From Primulina eburnea (Eukaryota; Streptophyta; Magnoliopsida; Lamiales; Gesneriaceae), in NCBI RefSeq assembly GCF_022965805.1, contig NC_133103.1:47437693-47501692 (forward strand): DNA of 64,000 nucleotides. The letters run 5' to 3'. The position numbers and the translations under genes are program-made. Shown here piece by piece: positions 46,023 to 57,680 of this stretch. Each line of letters starts with the position of its first letter. The first letter of the stretch is position 1. The notes under the pieces were generated by a model. It saw only the letters and a program-made list of their open reading frames with translations. It was not told the origin of the DNA and made no database searches.

Positions 46023-47360
46023 TGTAGTATCCCGATGCCTAATTTGAGTTAATTATTGGATTAATTGTATTTCGGTGGGATCGGAAAGACCGAACCGGGT
46101 TCGGATCGTCCGAAGTTGGTTCGGATCGTCCGAAGTAGGTTCGGATCGTCCGTTCTGTTCGGAGTCAGACGAGTCATGTCATGTCAGAGTTCGGATCGTC
46201 CGATCAGGGTTCGGATCGTCCGAAGACAGGTGGCTGGACACGTGGAAGACATGCAATGTTCGGATCGTCCGAAGTGGATCGGATCGTCCGAAGTGTACCG
46301 GATCGGAGCGTCCGAAGTGGATCGGATCGTCCGATCGTTGTCTATAAATAGAAGCGCGAGGCTTCACTTTTCACTCGCCAATTCCGAGAGTTCCAGAGCG
46401 TTTTAGTCGTTTCTGATGGGTTTCTAGTCTTTTCCCGAGGTTCGGGCACTAGCGGGGAGCTACTGGTTTTGTAGCGGAGCTGTGCTCTAGTTGGGGGCTA
46501 GCGGCATCAGTGGGCTGACTACGGACGCAGGTATAGTTCTGGGTTCCCTTTGAGATTTGGGAGTATCTATTAGTCTAGTTAAGGCTTTTAGATGTGGTTT
46601 AGTGATATGGTATCACTTGGATTGTAGGCTTGATTCTAGGGCTGATTGCTAGGATCTACTGGTTTGAGGTACGAAAGTACTATCCGAGATAGCAGGATTG
46701 AGTATGCTTTACTATGTGTTGCATGTTTATATGTTGCATTATTATCTGTCATATGATGCATGGTTTATTATGCGGCATTTGCATAATCATGTTGAGCCTG
46801 ATTATCTTTGAGATAGCCTGTTGAGAGGGTGCTCAGCCCTCATTTGTTGTGGATGGTTGGACCTCGTTGGCCGACGGTGGTCAGGTCACCGGTATATCCA
46901 CAGGTTCATTTGGTATGGGAGCCACCTCCTGGTGCGACGGCGCAGAGTGCTACATACCTTGACGTCATTTGTCTGAGCAGTATTTCGTCATACCCAGATC
47001 CTGGTATCCAGTACATTTTGCATACATGCATGTCATAGTCTTGTATACTCATGCTTTCGGTACTGAGCGTTTTATGCTCACGTCCTCGGTTTATCTCTGT
47101 TTTGGACACCCTATTCGATGGGGCAGGTCTCAGGTTAGACGGTCCAGGAGGGAGTGGACAGGGAGCTGGCAGAGGTTGACCTGTAGTTGTTGGTATTTGT
47201 TCTTGGAATTTAGTTCGATCTGGTTGTTTAAGTATTTTGTACTTACAGATTCGATTGGGTTGTATTATTGTTTTTCCGCTGTTTACCTGATTCAGTTTTA
47301 AATGTTAATTTTGCATGCTTAAGTTCTGATTAGTAGGTGATTCTGGAACGGGTCACTACA
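46023..47360 (+). repeat. 3' LTR of young gypsy
   Basis: It has the same length (1338 bp) as the 5' LTR. Differences seen: GGAAAGACC for GGAAGGACC near 46085; GAGGTTCGG for GAGGCTCGG near 46440; TACTGGTTTT for TACTGATTTT near 46467; GACCTCGTT for GACCCCGTT near 46863; GATTGGGTT for GATTGAGTT near 47257. The dyad array is repeated without visible change at 46102-46333. Confidence 0.95.
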
Positions 47361-47365
47361 ACTGT

Positions 47366-47535
47366 ACTCAGGGAAGACATGAAATTTGAAGAAATTTCAG
47401 TAAGTAATAATCATTAATCCGAGCAGGAACTATACTCGAGAAAGAAATGAAATTTGAAGAAATTACAATAATTAATAATCAATGATTTGAGCAAGAACTG
47501 TACTCGGGCAAGACGTGAAATTTGAAGAAATTTCA
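47366..47535. repeat. Minisatellite, right part
   Basis: Continuation of the 66-70 bp array (GACATGAAATTTGAAGAAATTT, TAATAATCATTAATCCGAGC) after the gypsy insertion. Confidence 0.8.
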
Positions 47536-47540
47536 CCAAG

Positions 47541-47745
47541 TCTTGGGATTTAAAGTGTCGAGCGCAATGTCAGAAATATATATTTGGCAAGCTGTTTTGG
47601 GCTTTAAGGTGCCGAGAGCGAGGTCGGACTTATGTTTTTTCCAAGCTGTGTCGAACTTTAATGTGCAGAGCGCCACGTCAGACCTATGTATTTGTCAAGC
47701 TGTGTTTGGCTTTAAGGTGTTGAGCACGATGTTGGACTTAACAAG
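47541..47745. repeat. Four-copy 60-63 bp tandem repeat
   Basis: The block AAGCTGTGTTTGGCTTTAAG, GTGCCGAGAGCGA and GACTTATGTATTTG recurs about four times. The period is near a multiple of three, so an accidental plus-strand ORF (47522-47761) shows a repeated AVLGFKV pattern. It probably belongs to the same old LTR. Confidence 0.75.
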
Positions 47746-47929
47746 CTTTCCTGCCCAATGACATTCTTGTGAGATGGCCAACAAGTGTTGGGCTTACGAT
47801 TTTGACAAAGTATGATTAAATAGATTATGTAATCCTAATAGGAATCCATCAAATAGAAATGTATTTTGCCCGAGCCGAAGTAAATGACAAAATTAGGAAA
47901 ACTTAAAAACAATTCAACAAAAGTTTAAA

Positions 47930-50690
47930 ATAAATAGTCATAAAAACTTATTTACATGTGTACTTCCTTAAGCATAATATTTTTTAAGGTGACAAGCATT
48001 CCAAGAGCGTTTAGTCATTTCCCATATGTATATTCCATGTAGTAGTTCGTTATGCTTGCTTTCTCGACCACTTTGAAATGGGCTTTATATTTTGGACCAA
48101 GATTTCTTCTTTCTCCCTACCATTGAATTTTCTTCGTTACCAAATCCTCGAGCTTGAAGGATCGAGATTGGACTTTTCTATTGTAAGCTCGAGTCATTCT
48201 CTTCTAGTAAGCAGTGAGTATGACTGCCACTAAGTCCTTTTTCTCTTCCACTAAGTCCAAGGCTTGAAGTGCGTCATTGCCCGAGCCATATTTCAAAATC
48301 CGGGCGCAGTCTTGGCTGATCTCTGTTGGCGATATAGCTTCCGAGCTATACATAATTTTGTAAGGGTTTCTCATATCCCAACCCGTTCGGTGGTTCGATA
48401 GGCCCACATAACACTCGGGAACTCGTCAACCTATTTTCCTTTCGTAGATTCAGGCCTCAATTTTATTGCATGTACTACGGAACGATAAGTTACTTTCTAT
48501 TGCTCATTGCTCGCGGGTTTGCCATTTAGGTGAAAATATGCTCGATATTCATTTCTCTACACCAAGTTTGTACCTTAGAACCGTAGAACTGTCTCCCATT
48601 ACCTGAGATGAGTCTTTGAGGTATGTCGAAATGATAAACAATATTCTTCAACAGAAAGTTCAAATCTCATTCTCAATATCCTAGCTAACGTCTCAACTTT
48701 CAACTCACTTCTAAAAATAATCAATGGCCACAAGTAAGAATTTTCTTTGTTTTGTTGCCAAAGGGAAATGGCCAACAATATCCACACCTCATTGTTCAAA
48801 CGGGCACGGTGATGTCACAATTTCCATGTATTTGGGTGTTTTTCAATGCAGATTATCACGTCGTTGACAACTTTAACACTTCTCTACTGTGACGTTCACA
48901 TTTTTTTTCATGGTCAGCCAAAAGAAACCAATCAACAAAGCTTTCCTAGCCAAATTCATGCTTCCTAAGTGAATGCCACAACTTCCTTCATGGATTTTCC
49001 TAAGGATTTAATCAGTTTCTTCCTCCCCCAAGCATTTTAAGAGATGTCGGGGGAAGGACCTTTTGTATAGTATATCATCCAAGAAGAGGAAGCGCAAAAC
49101 CCTCATCTTAATTTCCCATTTTTCTTTATGCTCGGTCAGGGGAATCTCATTTCATAAATACTTATATATATCAAATCTCCAATCCCATTATTTTATATGG
49201 ATACTACCATCTTGGTATGTTCAATATGAGAGATTAACTCTTGTCCCACAACGTCCGATCTGAAGGGTTGGGCGCAATTGGTCTGATTTTGTGTTATTAG
49301 TATGAGAGAGATGATGAATAATGAACACAGTGAAAGCTTCTTGAGCCAAGTCGAAGGTCTAAGCGTACTTGATCTTATAATTATTTACTTCAAATTTGTC
49401 ATTGCTTTGTTGAATCACGAGCTGAGAGTCCGAATGGAAGATAGCTCGGGTGAGTCCCATAATTGGTCAGCCTTGAGTCCCAGCAGAAAGGCTTTCTTAC
49501 GCAGCTTCATTATTGGATGCTCGGAAATCCAATTTTATAACCAAACTGGTTTCTTCTCCCCACGGGGATACCGACTCCACTACCATCTTGGAAAAAAGAT
49601 TCAAACAGTTACGTTGTATCAATCGTATAAGCTTGAAGGTGATTGAAGATGAAGAATCAAACATATTCAATCAATTGAAGGAGTTCAAGGAAGCATTTAA
49701 TGAAGACGTATCGAACAACCAAACATTCGAGTGCGAAATGGCCTAGGAATACAGCCCCACGTGCAAAAAAGCACACCAGAGCGCAGGAGGTGCGCTTCAG
49801 CGAGAATCTTAACCAGAGCGCCGCAGCTCCTAAAAATGGGCGCCCCAGTGCGCCTGTTCGAACCAAACACAGCCCAAAAGATGCGCGCCGCAACGTAAAA
49901 TTCAAGATGGAAGAACTTATTTACGATTTTATATGATTTTTTACCTTTTGTTTTGATAAACATACCTTGTAAATATTAGATAATACAATTTTTGAATATC
50001 ATAGAATTAATTTGTGATTTTTTTCTCAACAAATATTTTTGGCTTTTGTATATCCTTTTGTGTTTTTTTCAAATCACTGATCAAAGTTTCATAACTTTAT
50101 GGCTTTTGTCAGTTGTTCTTCACTCGAATTGTTAAAGATGAGTTCTTTGAAGGTTCGCTCGAGATAAATTGTTTATTTGTTATTAAACCATGTTATTTAG
50201 GGGCAAATACACGTTGCTTATTTCAAATATTAAAGATCGGGGTTAAGGAATGCTTGTTGTTCATTGAATCGAGAGTGCGACTGAGTCTAGTTCGTGTTTG
50301 CTTTTCATGTACAACCGGATTGGCGTCACCTTCAAAATTTACGAGGGGGTTCTTTACCAATGAGTTGAAGAGATCTCTTGACTTTAAGCCTTGAATAAAA
50401 GTGCTTATGAGCAAATCAAGGCTAGCGGAAAGAACTTCCACCAATTTAGCGTTGAATCTGTGCATGTATGCCCACAAACTTTCCTGTTTTTTTTTTTTTT
50501 TACTTCATGATGAAGAGACTTAGGGCTGCTCCTTATAGGGTATTAAGCAAAACCCTACATTTGAGGGGATCGGCATACTGGCGCAGCAGTGAAGCATTCT
50601 TGAACCCAGCCAGATACTGATCTTCCGGGTCTTCCTTCCTGTTGAAATCTCTGATGTTGGGATATCCGAAGTGTGGCTTCTTCGACCCTA
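47930..50690 (-). pseudogene. Decayed Tat-like Ty3/gypsy gag and pol
   Basis: On the minus strand, from right to left: gag (50793-50533: RKEDPEDQYLAGFKNASLLR; 50477-50223: ESLWAYMHRFNAKLVEVLSA and STFIQGLKSRDLFNSLVKNP), possible RNase H traces near 49400-49640, the integrase zinc-finger region near 48900-49050, the integrase core GVDIVGHFPLATKQRKFLL with a stop before it (48725-48800), and the integrase C-terminal part SSEAISPTEISQDCARILKY (48407-48204). Protease and most RT are gone. The segment at 49740-49900 is an unrelated GC-rich stretch, possibly another insertion. Numerous stops and deletions show an old, dead copy. Confidence 0.82.
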
Positions 50691-51296
50691 CATACACGGG
50701 CACTGCCTGGATCCATTCAGGCAGTGCCACGTGTATTTTAAAATAATTTTTTTTAAAACAAATTTTAAAGTAAAAAGACGGACAAAATCCCAAATCTCAA
50801 CCATTTCCCCTCCGCCTAATCGACAAAATTTTCGAAAATCAAAGCTTCCGCCTAATCGCCTAATCTCCTTTTCCAGTGCTCCAAATTTCCCACTCCGACT
50901 CCGACTCCGACTCCGTCTCTGTTCCAGTCCGACTCCGTCCGTATCTACTCCGTCGACCACTGTATTGCTGGAGGTTTATATGCATATACGCTCACAATAC
51001 TCACCTGAGGCGCCAATCTTACCATTGTGTCCGTCTAATCTCCAAGCAAGTAAGAGCTTCAGTGAGTCAAGCTTTTGTAGATGTTACAGACTAATTTTTT
51101 ACACCAATTGCTGCATCTTTATCTAATTTTTCAATTTTATTTTGCATCTCTGATACACTCCATCGGTTGCAGATCTCTGGCCACCACCGAATCCCGTGAA
51201 GATCTCTGCCTCCAACTACGACTTCGAGTTAAATGGTTTGAGTTCTCAAGTGATTCTTGCGTATTTTCATGTTTGTGTCTTGCTTCACATGCTCAA
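50691..51296 (+). other. Possible promoter and 5' part of an interrupted host gene
   Basis: The segment has a perfect inverted pair CACTGCCTG/CAGGCAGTG (50701-50709, 50718-50726) and a G-box CCACGTGT at 50727. A pyrimidine-rich region follows, with CCGACT repeated near 50896-50950. Open frames (50671-51126) are rich in Ser, Arg and Pro and show no known domain. A retroelement starts at 51297 and the target sequence resumes at 59825, where a coding-like end is seen. The gene reading is inference. Confidence 0.35.
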
Positions 51297-51627
51297 TCTG
51301 TATAATCTGTCTCAGCCCTCCTCTGATCATATACCTCTGATTCAGACTCGGTTCTGATTCAGTCTTGATAATTACATGATGTAGTCAACTCAGATAACAA
51401 ACAACATGTAATAGGGAAAGCAATAAATCATGCTAGCACACATAATGTAAATCAACATTGCAATAAATCTCATGCTAGCAATCACATGCAAGGAAAGAAA
51501 ATTCAATCTACCCCGCTCATTCTCTTCTATCTCAGTCTAAAGAATCTATCAACTCTGACTATCTCAGTCTAAAGGATCTATCGCTCTGATTATCTCCTCC
51601 TAAAGGATCTATCGCTCTGATACCACC
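51297..51627 (-). repeat. Duplicated leader segment outside the 3' LTR
   Basis: It is nearly identical to 57350-57680, including GCTCTGATACCA (primer site complement) and AATCATGCTAGCACACATAA. It stops at TCTGTATAATCTG next to the target duplication. Confidence 0.88.
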
Positions 51628-53775
51628 TGTTGTGGGGACCCGGACGCTGATCTTCTTCTTAATCATCTTTGGGATTTAAATATCAATTAAGATAAAACAG
51701 GGTCTAAAAATTTTTCTTTTTTAAAATACAGTGCGGAAGGTAATGGCAATCTACATAAAATACATATCTGTATAAAACTACATCTCAGTAGCAAAGTACA
51801 ATACTATACACCCTAAATCTAAGGTTCAAATACTAATTTCAAGTATTAAAATCAAATCTACTCTAAGTCCGGAATCACCACGCTAAACTCGTCTTCTCTC
51901 GTCGTCTTCTTGACCCTGATCCTGTCCCACCTGTTGTCATGCACACATACAAAACAAGACAACAGCCGGATAACTCCGGTGAGAATAAATCTCAGTATAA
52001 AACATGGTAAACATGTATATACACATAAGGATTCATGGAACATGCTGTCATGAATAAAAGCAAAGACAATAGTAATAGATTTCATCATCTATGAACTCTC
52101 ATCTAACTAAACATGCAATTCAAATCAGATAAACATGCATGTAAATAGTCTGAATCATGAATCATGCTGTCATGACTGAAAGTAATAACAATAGGTTCCA
52201 TAGTCTATGAACCCAATTCATCTATGCATGCTGTTCTAATCAAATCATGTCTACACTTGACTCAACTATAACTCTAGGGATCCCGGGGTGAATAAGACGT
52301 CACTGGCTGTCACCTACCCAACCACTCGGGGCGACTGTACGTCTTATTCCTAGACTTCGGTCCGAGCTGTATCGACGGCTGGCAATAGGAGTAATGGCTA
52401 CTCCTAAGTTGAGATACACCGAACGTCTAGAAGTCTGACAATGGCTGTCAAGACTTTCCTATCTTAAATGCAATGAATAACAATCTGTAAACAAAGCATA
52501 ATCATATTCATAACTGAATATCACAATTATCTTACATGCTTGAATACAATTCTATAATCAAAGCATAATCAGGTAACAATATAAACAATAATCTAGTATG
52601 TGATTTTTATTGGGAAACTCAAATTAATCTAATTTGAGTTATGCTTCCCGAATATCACATGAATTATACCTTTGTCGTCCCTGTCTGACGAAGACGATGA
52701 CCTGTATTCAACTCTGTCCATATCAAATCTGAAATGACAATATCGAATACACTGTATCAGTGAATAACTCAATATACAATCTGTTCTGATCAATACTCAA
52801 TTCAGTATACAATCTGATCAATGTCTGAACAAGATACAATCTGAGTCATATCAATAATATCACAATCTAATCGAAATCATATCTGAATCTGATCAATCTA
52901 ACTCAACTGATGGTTCGACGGCATGATAATACAATCTGAATAAACCTGTCAATTCTGAACATCACAATAAAATACTGGAACTCATAATCTGTGTCCACAT
53001 AATTCATACTCTGAATACTAACATAATTCTGATATAGAATCTCAGTCAATATCTTTCAAAAATCATAACAATTACAGAAATAATCTGTTCTTTAATCTGA
53101 CTTCAATTATATAATATCTACGGTAGCATAAACACCATATCTGATTCGTATTCAATTCTGACAACATCATATTTTCAAAACATCTCAAAACGTAATAAAA
53201 CTTACGTCCTTGTGTAGCTCGAGTCAAGAGGAGCACAGAACTGAAGTCGGATTTGAATTCTGATAGACGGATCCTTCGTAATTCAAATTCTAAACTTAAG
53301 AAATAAGATTCTCTCCCCAAGCTATCGGTTCTTTTTGAATAATGAATGAGAAACAGGTGTTATATGTATATATATATATATCTCGCATGCAAAGCAAAAC
53401 GTGGCTTCATTCCTGGTTCTGCACGTCGCACCGCAGGTGCGCTCATTACATGACCGCGGGTGCGCTATGTCTGCCGATCCTCATCCAAATTTTCCCGAAG
53501 CTTGACCGCGGGTGCGGTACGTACAAGACCGCGGGTGCGGTGTCTTCACTGCGGGTGCGCTCTGGCTAACACCGCGGGTGCGGTGATGCTACGGACTTTC
53601 TTGCCAACTTACTGTCCATTTACCGCGGGTGCGGTGATGCCTGGCACCGCGGGTGCGGTGCTGCATTTTCTAAAATTTCCTCATTGCATGTCCTGCATTC
53701 TCATATCTTCCGAGTCTCACGTTAATGACGATTGATAATCTTGGTTTAACAATTCTATAATTCTCGGGCATTACA
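51628..53775 (-). repeat. 3' LTR (minus orientation), 2148 bp
   Basis: Plus-strand ends are TGTTGTGGGGACCCGGACG and CTCGGGCATTACA. It is close to 57681-59824, with roughly 15-20 substitutions and one TA-repeat length difference near 53370. No gene inside. Confidence 0.93.
53430..53662. repeat. ACCGCGGGTGCGGT array in U3
   Basis: About eight copies of ACCGCGGGTGCG(G/C)T, each with dyad arms ACCGC/GCGGT. It lies about 50 bp upstream (minus sense) of a TATATATATA run at 53368-53382. The other LTR has the same array at 59478-59711 with several C-to-T type changes inside the motif. Confidence 0.9.
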
Positions 53776-53790
53776 TTTCTCCCCCTCTTA
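53776..53790 (-). other. Polypurine tract (minus strand)
   Basis: Minus strand TAAGAGGGGGAGAAA directly precedes the 3' LTR start TGTAATGCCC. This fixes the orientation of the element. Confidence 0.9.
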
Positions 53791-54224
53791 GATCTGAGTT
53801 CGTCCTCGAACTCTCAATTAATCAATTCAGCTATACGAGAAGAAATGTATACTAGAGTTCAACTCGAACTCAACTCTCTGATTCCAGTCTGGAATAAGAC
53901 TCTATGAAGTATACTATCACAACACTTCTTAAACTAACTCTGACATACTTCAGTCTTGTCATGTTGGTTATACAACATCCGTATAAACCAATCACAGTTC
54001 ATACAAAACAATAATAGTAGTTGTTATCCAATCTGTTTCTCCCAAGCAAGGATAAATTCAATTCCTTGTCTGCAATTACCAATTGTCACCATCCGATGTT
54101 GGTAAAATAAATCTATCTGATCTGAGCTATTTTTATTCTCTTCTGAATTAGCTATCTTCAAGATATTCATTCTTACACCTTGCTTCGTAAAATAACAATC
54201 TGTTCTACTAATTCGTGCTAACAT

Positions 54225-55985
54225 CCAGCATTAAAACTCCACTAGTGTTGTCCAATATCTGGATAATACTCTCTGGCTATCTGTCAGTTTGTGGAGGATA
54301 TATGAAAGAACTTCAAATATATTCGGCCACCAGTATATAATCAAGTAAAATCACAATCTGATCTAATCTATTGTGGCATTCTGGTCACTCCTACCACTTT
54401 TTTGACATCAATCTGTGTCATTTGGTCATGTTTGTACGTAATCTGGTACAAACTGATAGCTATAGATTGAACAATCTGTCAATCTTAATCATAGCATATT
54501 ACAATCTGTAGAAAAATGACAGTAATTTCATTACAAAAGCCATAGAAATGCACTCCCATTTCTATTCAGAAACATACACATCTGTAATAATCTTCTGACT
54601 TTTATCTTCTGTCTTCTTCTGTTAGCGATTCAGACATATCAGTACAATTTCTGCTAATATTTCAATACAACTTCTGTCATAACTGCTCTCATCTGTCTAT
54701 ATCCCAACTGTCTGTTCGAATATCATACATTCTCAGTCACAAACATGACAACTGAAGTCACAACAGCGCATTTCTGACCTTATCTGTGATTTCAACTTCG
54801 AACTACTGGCATAAACAAATCAGTTAATAACATAATTTAAAGAAGAAATACCTACCTGGTATTCGGCTCTGACTATCAATATCAAGCTTTTGCTGTACAA
54901 TTCTGACACATCTGACAACCCAAGATAATCAGTCTCATACAAAACGCAAAATCACATATCTGTTACTCGACTTTGACTACTAAAATCTAGTTCTGAACAT
55001 TCTGAGCACATTTCTGAATAGCTGTACCTTTCGAAAATAACTCTGATACAATTGAACTGTATATATTCTCAACTGTTCACAACAATCTGTATCATACACG
55101 GATTCAAAACACAGTAATATCAAATCAGATACAAAATATCAGTAACCTATACAGATCTAGTGAGTTCAGCGAACTCATAACACAATGATTTCTGATAAAT
55201 ATCTTCATGTCATTCTGATCAACTGTTATATCGCATCTGCAACTGAAATAGGCTCCCAAAAACAATATAAAATATCTCAAATACTGGTTTAGAGCAATAA
55301 TAATACTCAGCAGATATAAAGCAACAGTCGAATAAAATACTCTGCCAAATCGGACAAGCTACGTTTCTGACATTTCTGGAATTTCTGATCTCTCTGATAT
55401 CGATATTTTATCAATCATTGATTGCAATCTCAACTGTATCAAAATCAATCTGTATACTAACTTCAGATAATGCATATTCTGAATACAATCTGTTTCAAGC
55501 AAGATTCTTATCTGAACAATTTCTGTATACAATCATTACAGTTCTCAGAATGTTCAATAAAATCTTCAGATATTCTATTCAATCAATCAAATGCTGCAGT
55601 TATATCAAAATCTCATAGATATACCAAGCATAGAATCATCAGAACATCTTTGAATATACTGACACATACCAAAGAGAAACACTAAATCAGATGTAACTCC
55701 TGGTCAGTATTCTTCTACTGATCTTTCTAATTCATTCTGTATCATTCTATACACTCAATATCATTCTGTACTAAATTCTAAAACAACAATCAGTATCTGA
55801 TCTGAATTCAATTCTGAAATCTATCTTTCTGATATAAAGCAATTCTAAAATCTTATCTAGACAAGCATCAGCCAATTCGTATATCATTGGCAAATCTGCC
55901 AATGCTAGGCTCGATTTCAGTGGGTCTACTGAATACATAAGGATGCAATCTGCTCCTTTCTGTACTAATCGAGTCATGTACAATA
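54225..55985 (-). pseudogene. Remnant gypsy pol in third gypsy element
   Basis: On the minus strand 55983-55795 reads ILMYSVDPLKSSLALADLPM and RKIDFRIEF, corresponding to the region between protease and RT. Near 54320-54225 the string PPQTDR*PESIIQILD corresponds to the integrase motif with its catalytic Glu. Between them no clean RT or RNase H could be read. The pol is shortened to under 2.5 kb and full of stops, so it cannot supply enzymes. Confidence 0.65.
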
Positions 55986-56429
55986 CAGATATTAAAGGAA
56001 TTCTAAATCTAGAATCCTTACTGTGGTATTTCCACTAATCAGTCAACTCTGATCTGAATCTTACCATTCCTGGAATAAGTTCTACAATATTTCTATCTTT
56101 CTGTACTTGTTTATCATATAATTGTCAATAATGCATTCAAATCAGAAACACAAGTACCTCACACTCTATCTCGATCTCATTCTTATCTTACTGTAGTAGA
56201 CAACATATACAGAAACCTCTGATAATAACATTTTCTTTACAAGTAAGGGAATCAATACTACAGTATAATCAGATCCAACATATAATGCATATCTCCATGC
56301 AACTCAGTCACAGATACTCATAACGAATGCATTAGTACATATCAATACATATGCAATATAATCATAGAGAATAGTACCTGTTGTAAATTCTGGGTAGGTT
56401 CCTCCATTAAACTCTGTTCCCTAAAATCT

Positions 56430-57325
56430 TCAGGAACGCTTCTGGGGACAGACTTTAGCAAAGTGTCCCGACTGTCCACAAATATTGCATCTACCAGTCA
56501 CTCCCTGGCATTGCTCGGTGGGGTGTCTCCCTCCGCAACTCCTGCAATACACTCCAGTATGGCTTGGACTGGAACCACTTGAGCTAGAGGAACCACTTCC
56601 TAACTTCTTGAATGGCTTCTTTCGAGCTTTTAGCATCTCTTGCTTCCCACTCGTACTGCCGTGATCATATCGAAGATGGGATTACTGTGTCTGAAGTGGC
56701 TTCACACACAACCTTGTCAATTGTCTAATCAGACTCGCCTCCGCTCTCTTCGTTTTACTCAAGATATCAGGAAAATGGTAAGGTCGCTGCAAATTCATAA
56801 ATGCAACTACTTCCGAATTCAACCCTCTGATGAACTGATTCACTATAGCTTCATCATTTCCAGCTAAATCAGGAGCAAAACGCAGTAAGTAAGAGAATTT
56901 AGCAGCATATTCGTCAATATTCAATTGACCTTGGCTCAAATTCTCAAACTCCGCTTTCTTGTCCTCTCGGTAGGAAGCTGAGAAAAATCTTTGATAGAAT
57001 TCAGCTTTGAAGACATCCCACGTGATCACAATACCACGTTGTGCTAGTACTCCTTTAATAGTAATCCACCAACTTCTGGCAGCATCTTGTAACTGGAGGA
57101 ATACAAATTTAACTTTCTGTTCATCTGTACAGTCAAGTAGATCAAACAATATTTCTATGTCATCTAACCAATCCTGACAATCTGCAGATGTCTCGATACC
57201 ACTCAGAATCGGCGGCTGAAATAGCTGAAGTTCTGCCAACTTTACTTCTATCTGAGTTTCTGATGCATCTATCTGTTCAGAAGAAGTACTACCCCTTTCT
57301 GGAAGTCTCCGAGGCGGTATATCTG
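56430..57325 (-). pseudogene. gag of third gypsy element, frameshifted
   Basis: Minus strand 57239-56682 reads LFQPPILSGIETSADCQDWL, AARSWWITIKGVLAQRG, FSASYREDKKAEFENLSQGQ and FAPDLAGNDEAIVNQFIRGL, a typical chromovirus-type capsid. The same frame is open upstream to about 57325 (ERGSTSSEQIDASETQIEV), without a clear ATG. After a shift near 56690 the nucleocapsid part 56636-56430 has two zinc-knuckle-like motifs, CRSCGGRHPTEQC (lacking the usual His spacing) and CNICGQSGHFAKVC. Gag alone is nearly intact, in contrast to pol. Confidence 0.85.
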
Positions 57326-57666
57326 AATATTAAACAAATCAATACACAATCTGTATAATCTGTCTCAGCCCTCCTCTGATCATATACCTCTGATTCAGAC
57401 TCGGTTCTGATTCAGTCTTGATAATTACATGATGTAGTCAACTCAGATAACAAACAACATGTAATAGGGAAAGCAATAAATCATGCTAGCACACATAATG
57501 TAAATCAACATTGCAATAAATCTCATGCTAGCAATCACATGCAAGGAAAGAAAATTCAATCTACCCCGCTCATTCTCTTCTATCTCAGTCTAAAGAATCT
57601 ATCAACTCTGACTATCTCAGTCTAAAGGATCTATCGCTCTGATTATCTCCTCCTAAAGGATCTATC

Positions 57667-57678
57667 GCTCTGATACCA
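57667..57678 (-). other. Primer binding site (tRNA-iMet)
   Basis: Minus strand TGGTATCAGAGC lies 2 bp after the 5' LTR end (57681). Confidence 0.9.
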
Positions 57679-57680
57679 CC

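Larger units (their letters stand above)
40041..47360 (+). mobile_element. Young, intact Ty3/gypsy retrotransposon (7320 bp)
   Basis: Two 1338-bp LTRs (40041-41378 and 46023-47360) differ at about five positions, all transitions. The target duplication ACTGT is perfect (40036-40040 and 47361-47365). The primer site TGGTATCAGAGC, one open 1472-codon gag-pol frame and a polypurine tract are all present. Everything needed for transposition seems intact, so this is probably an autonomous, recently active copy. It split a minisatellite that continues on both sides. Confidence 0.95.

Noticed and set aside
47522..47761. Repeat protein of four 20-residue units
   Set aside because: The pattern follows a DNA tandem repeat in old LTR sequence; no start context or conservation evidence.
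49657..49963. Cys/Phe/Arg-rich ORFs on both strands at 49.7-49.9 kb
   Set aside because: GC-rich local composition within a decayed retroelement; no family recognised.
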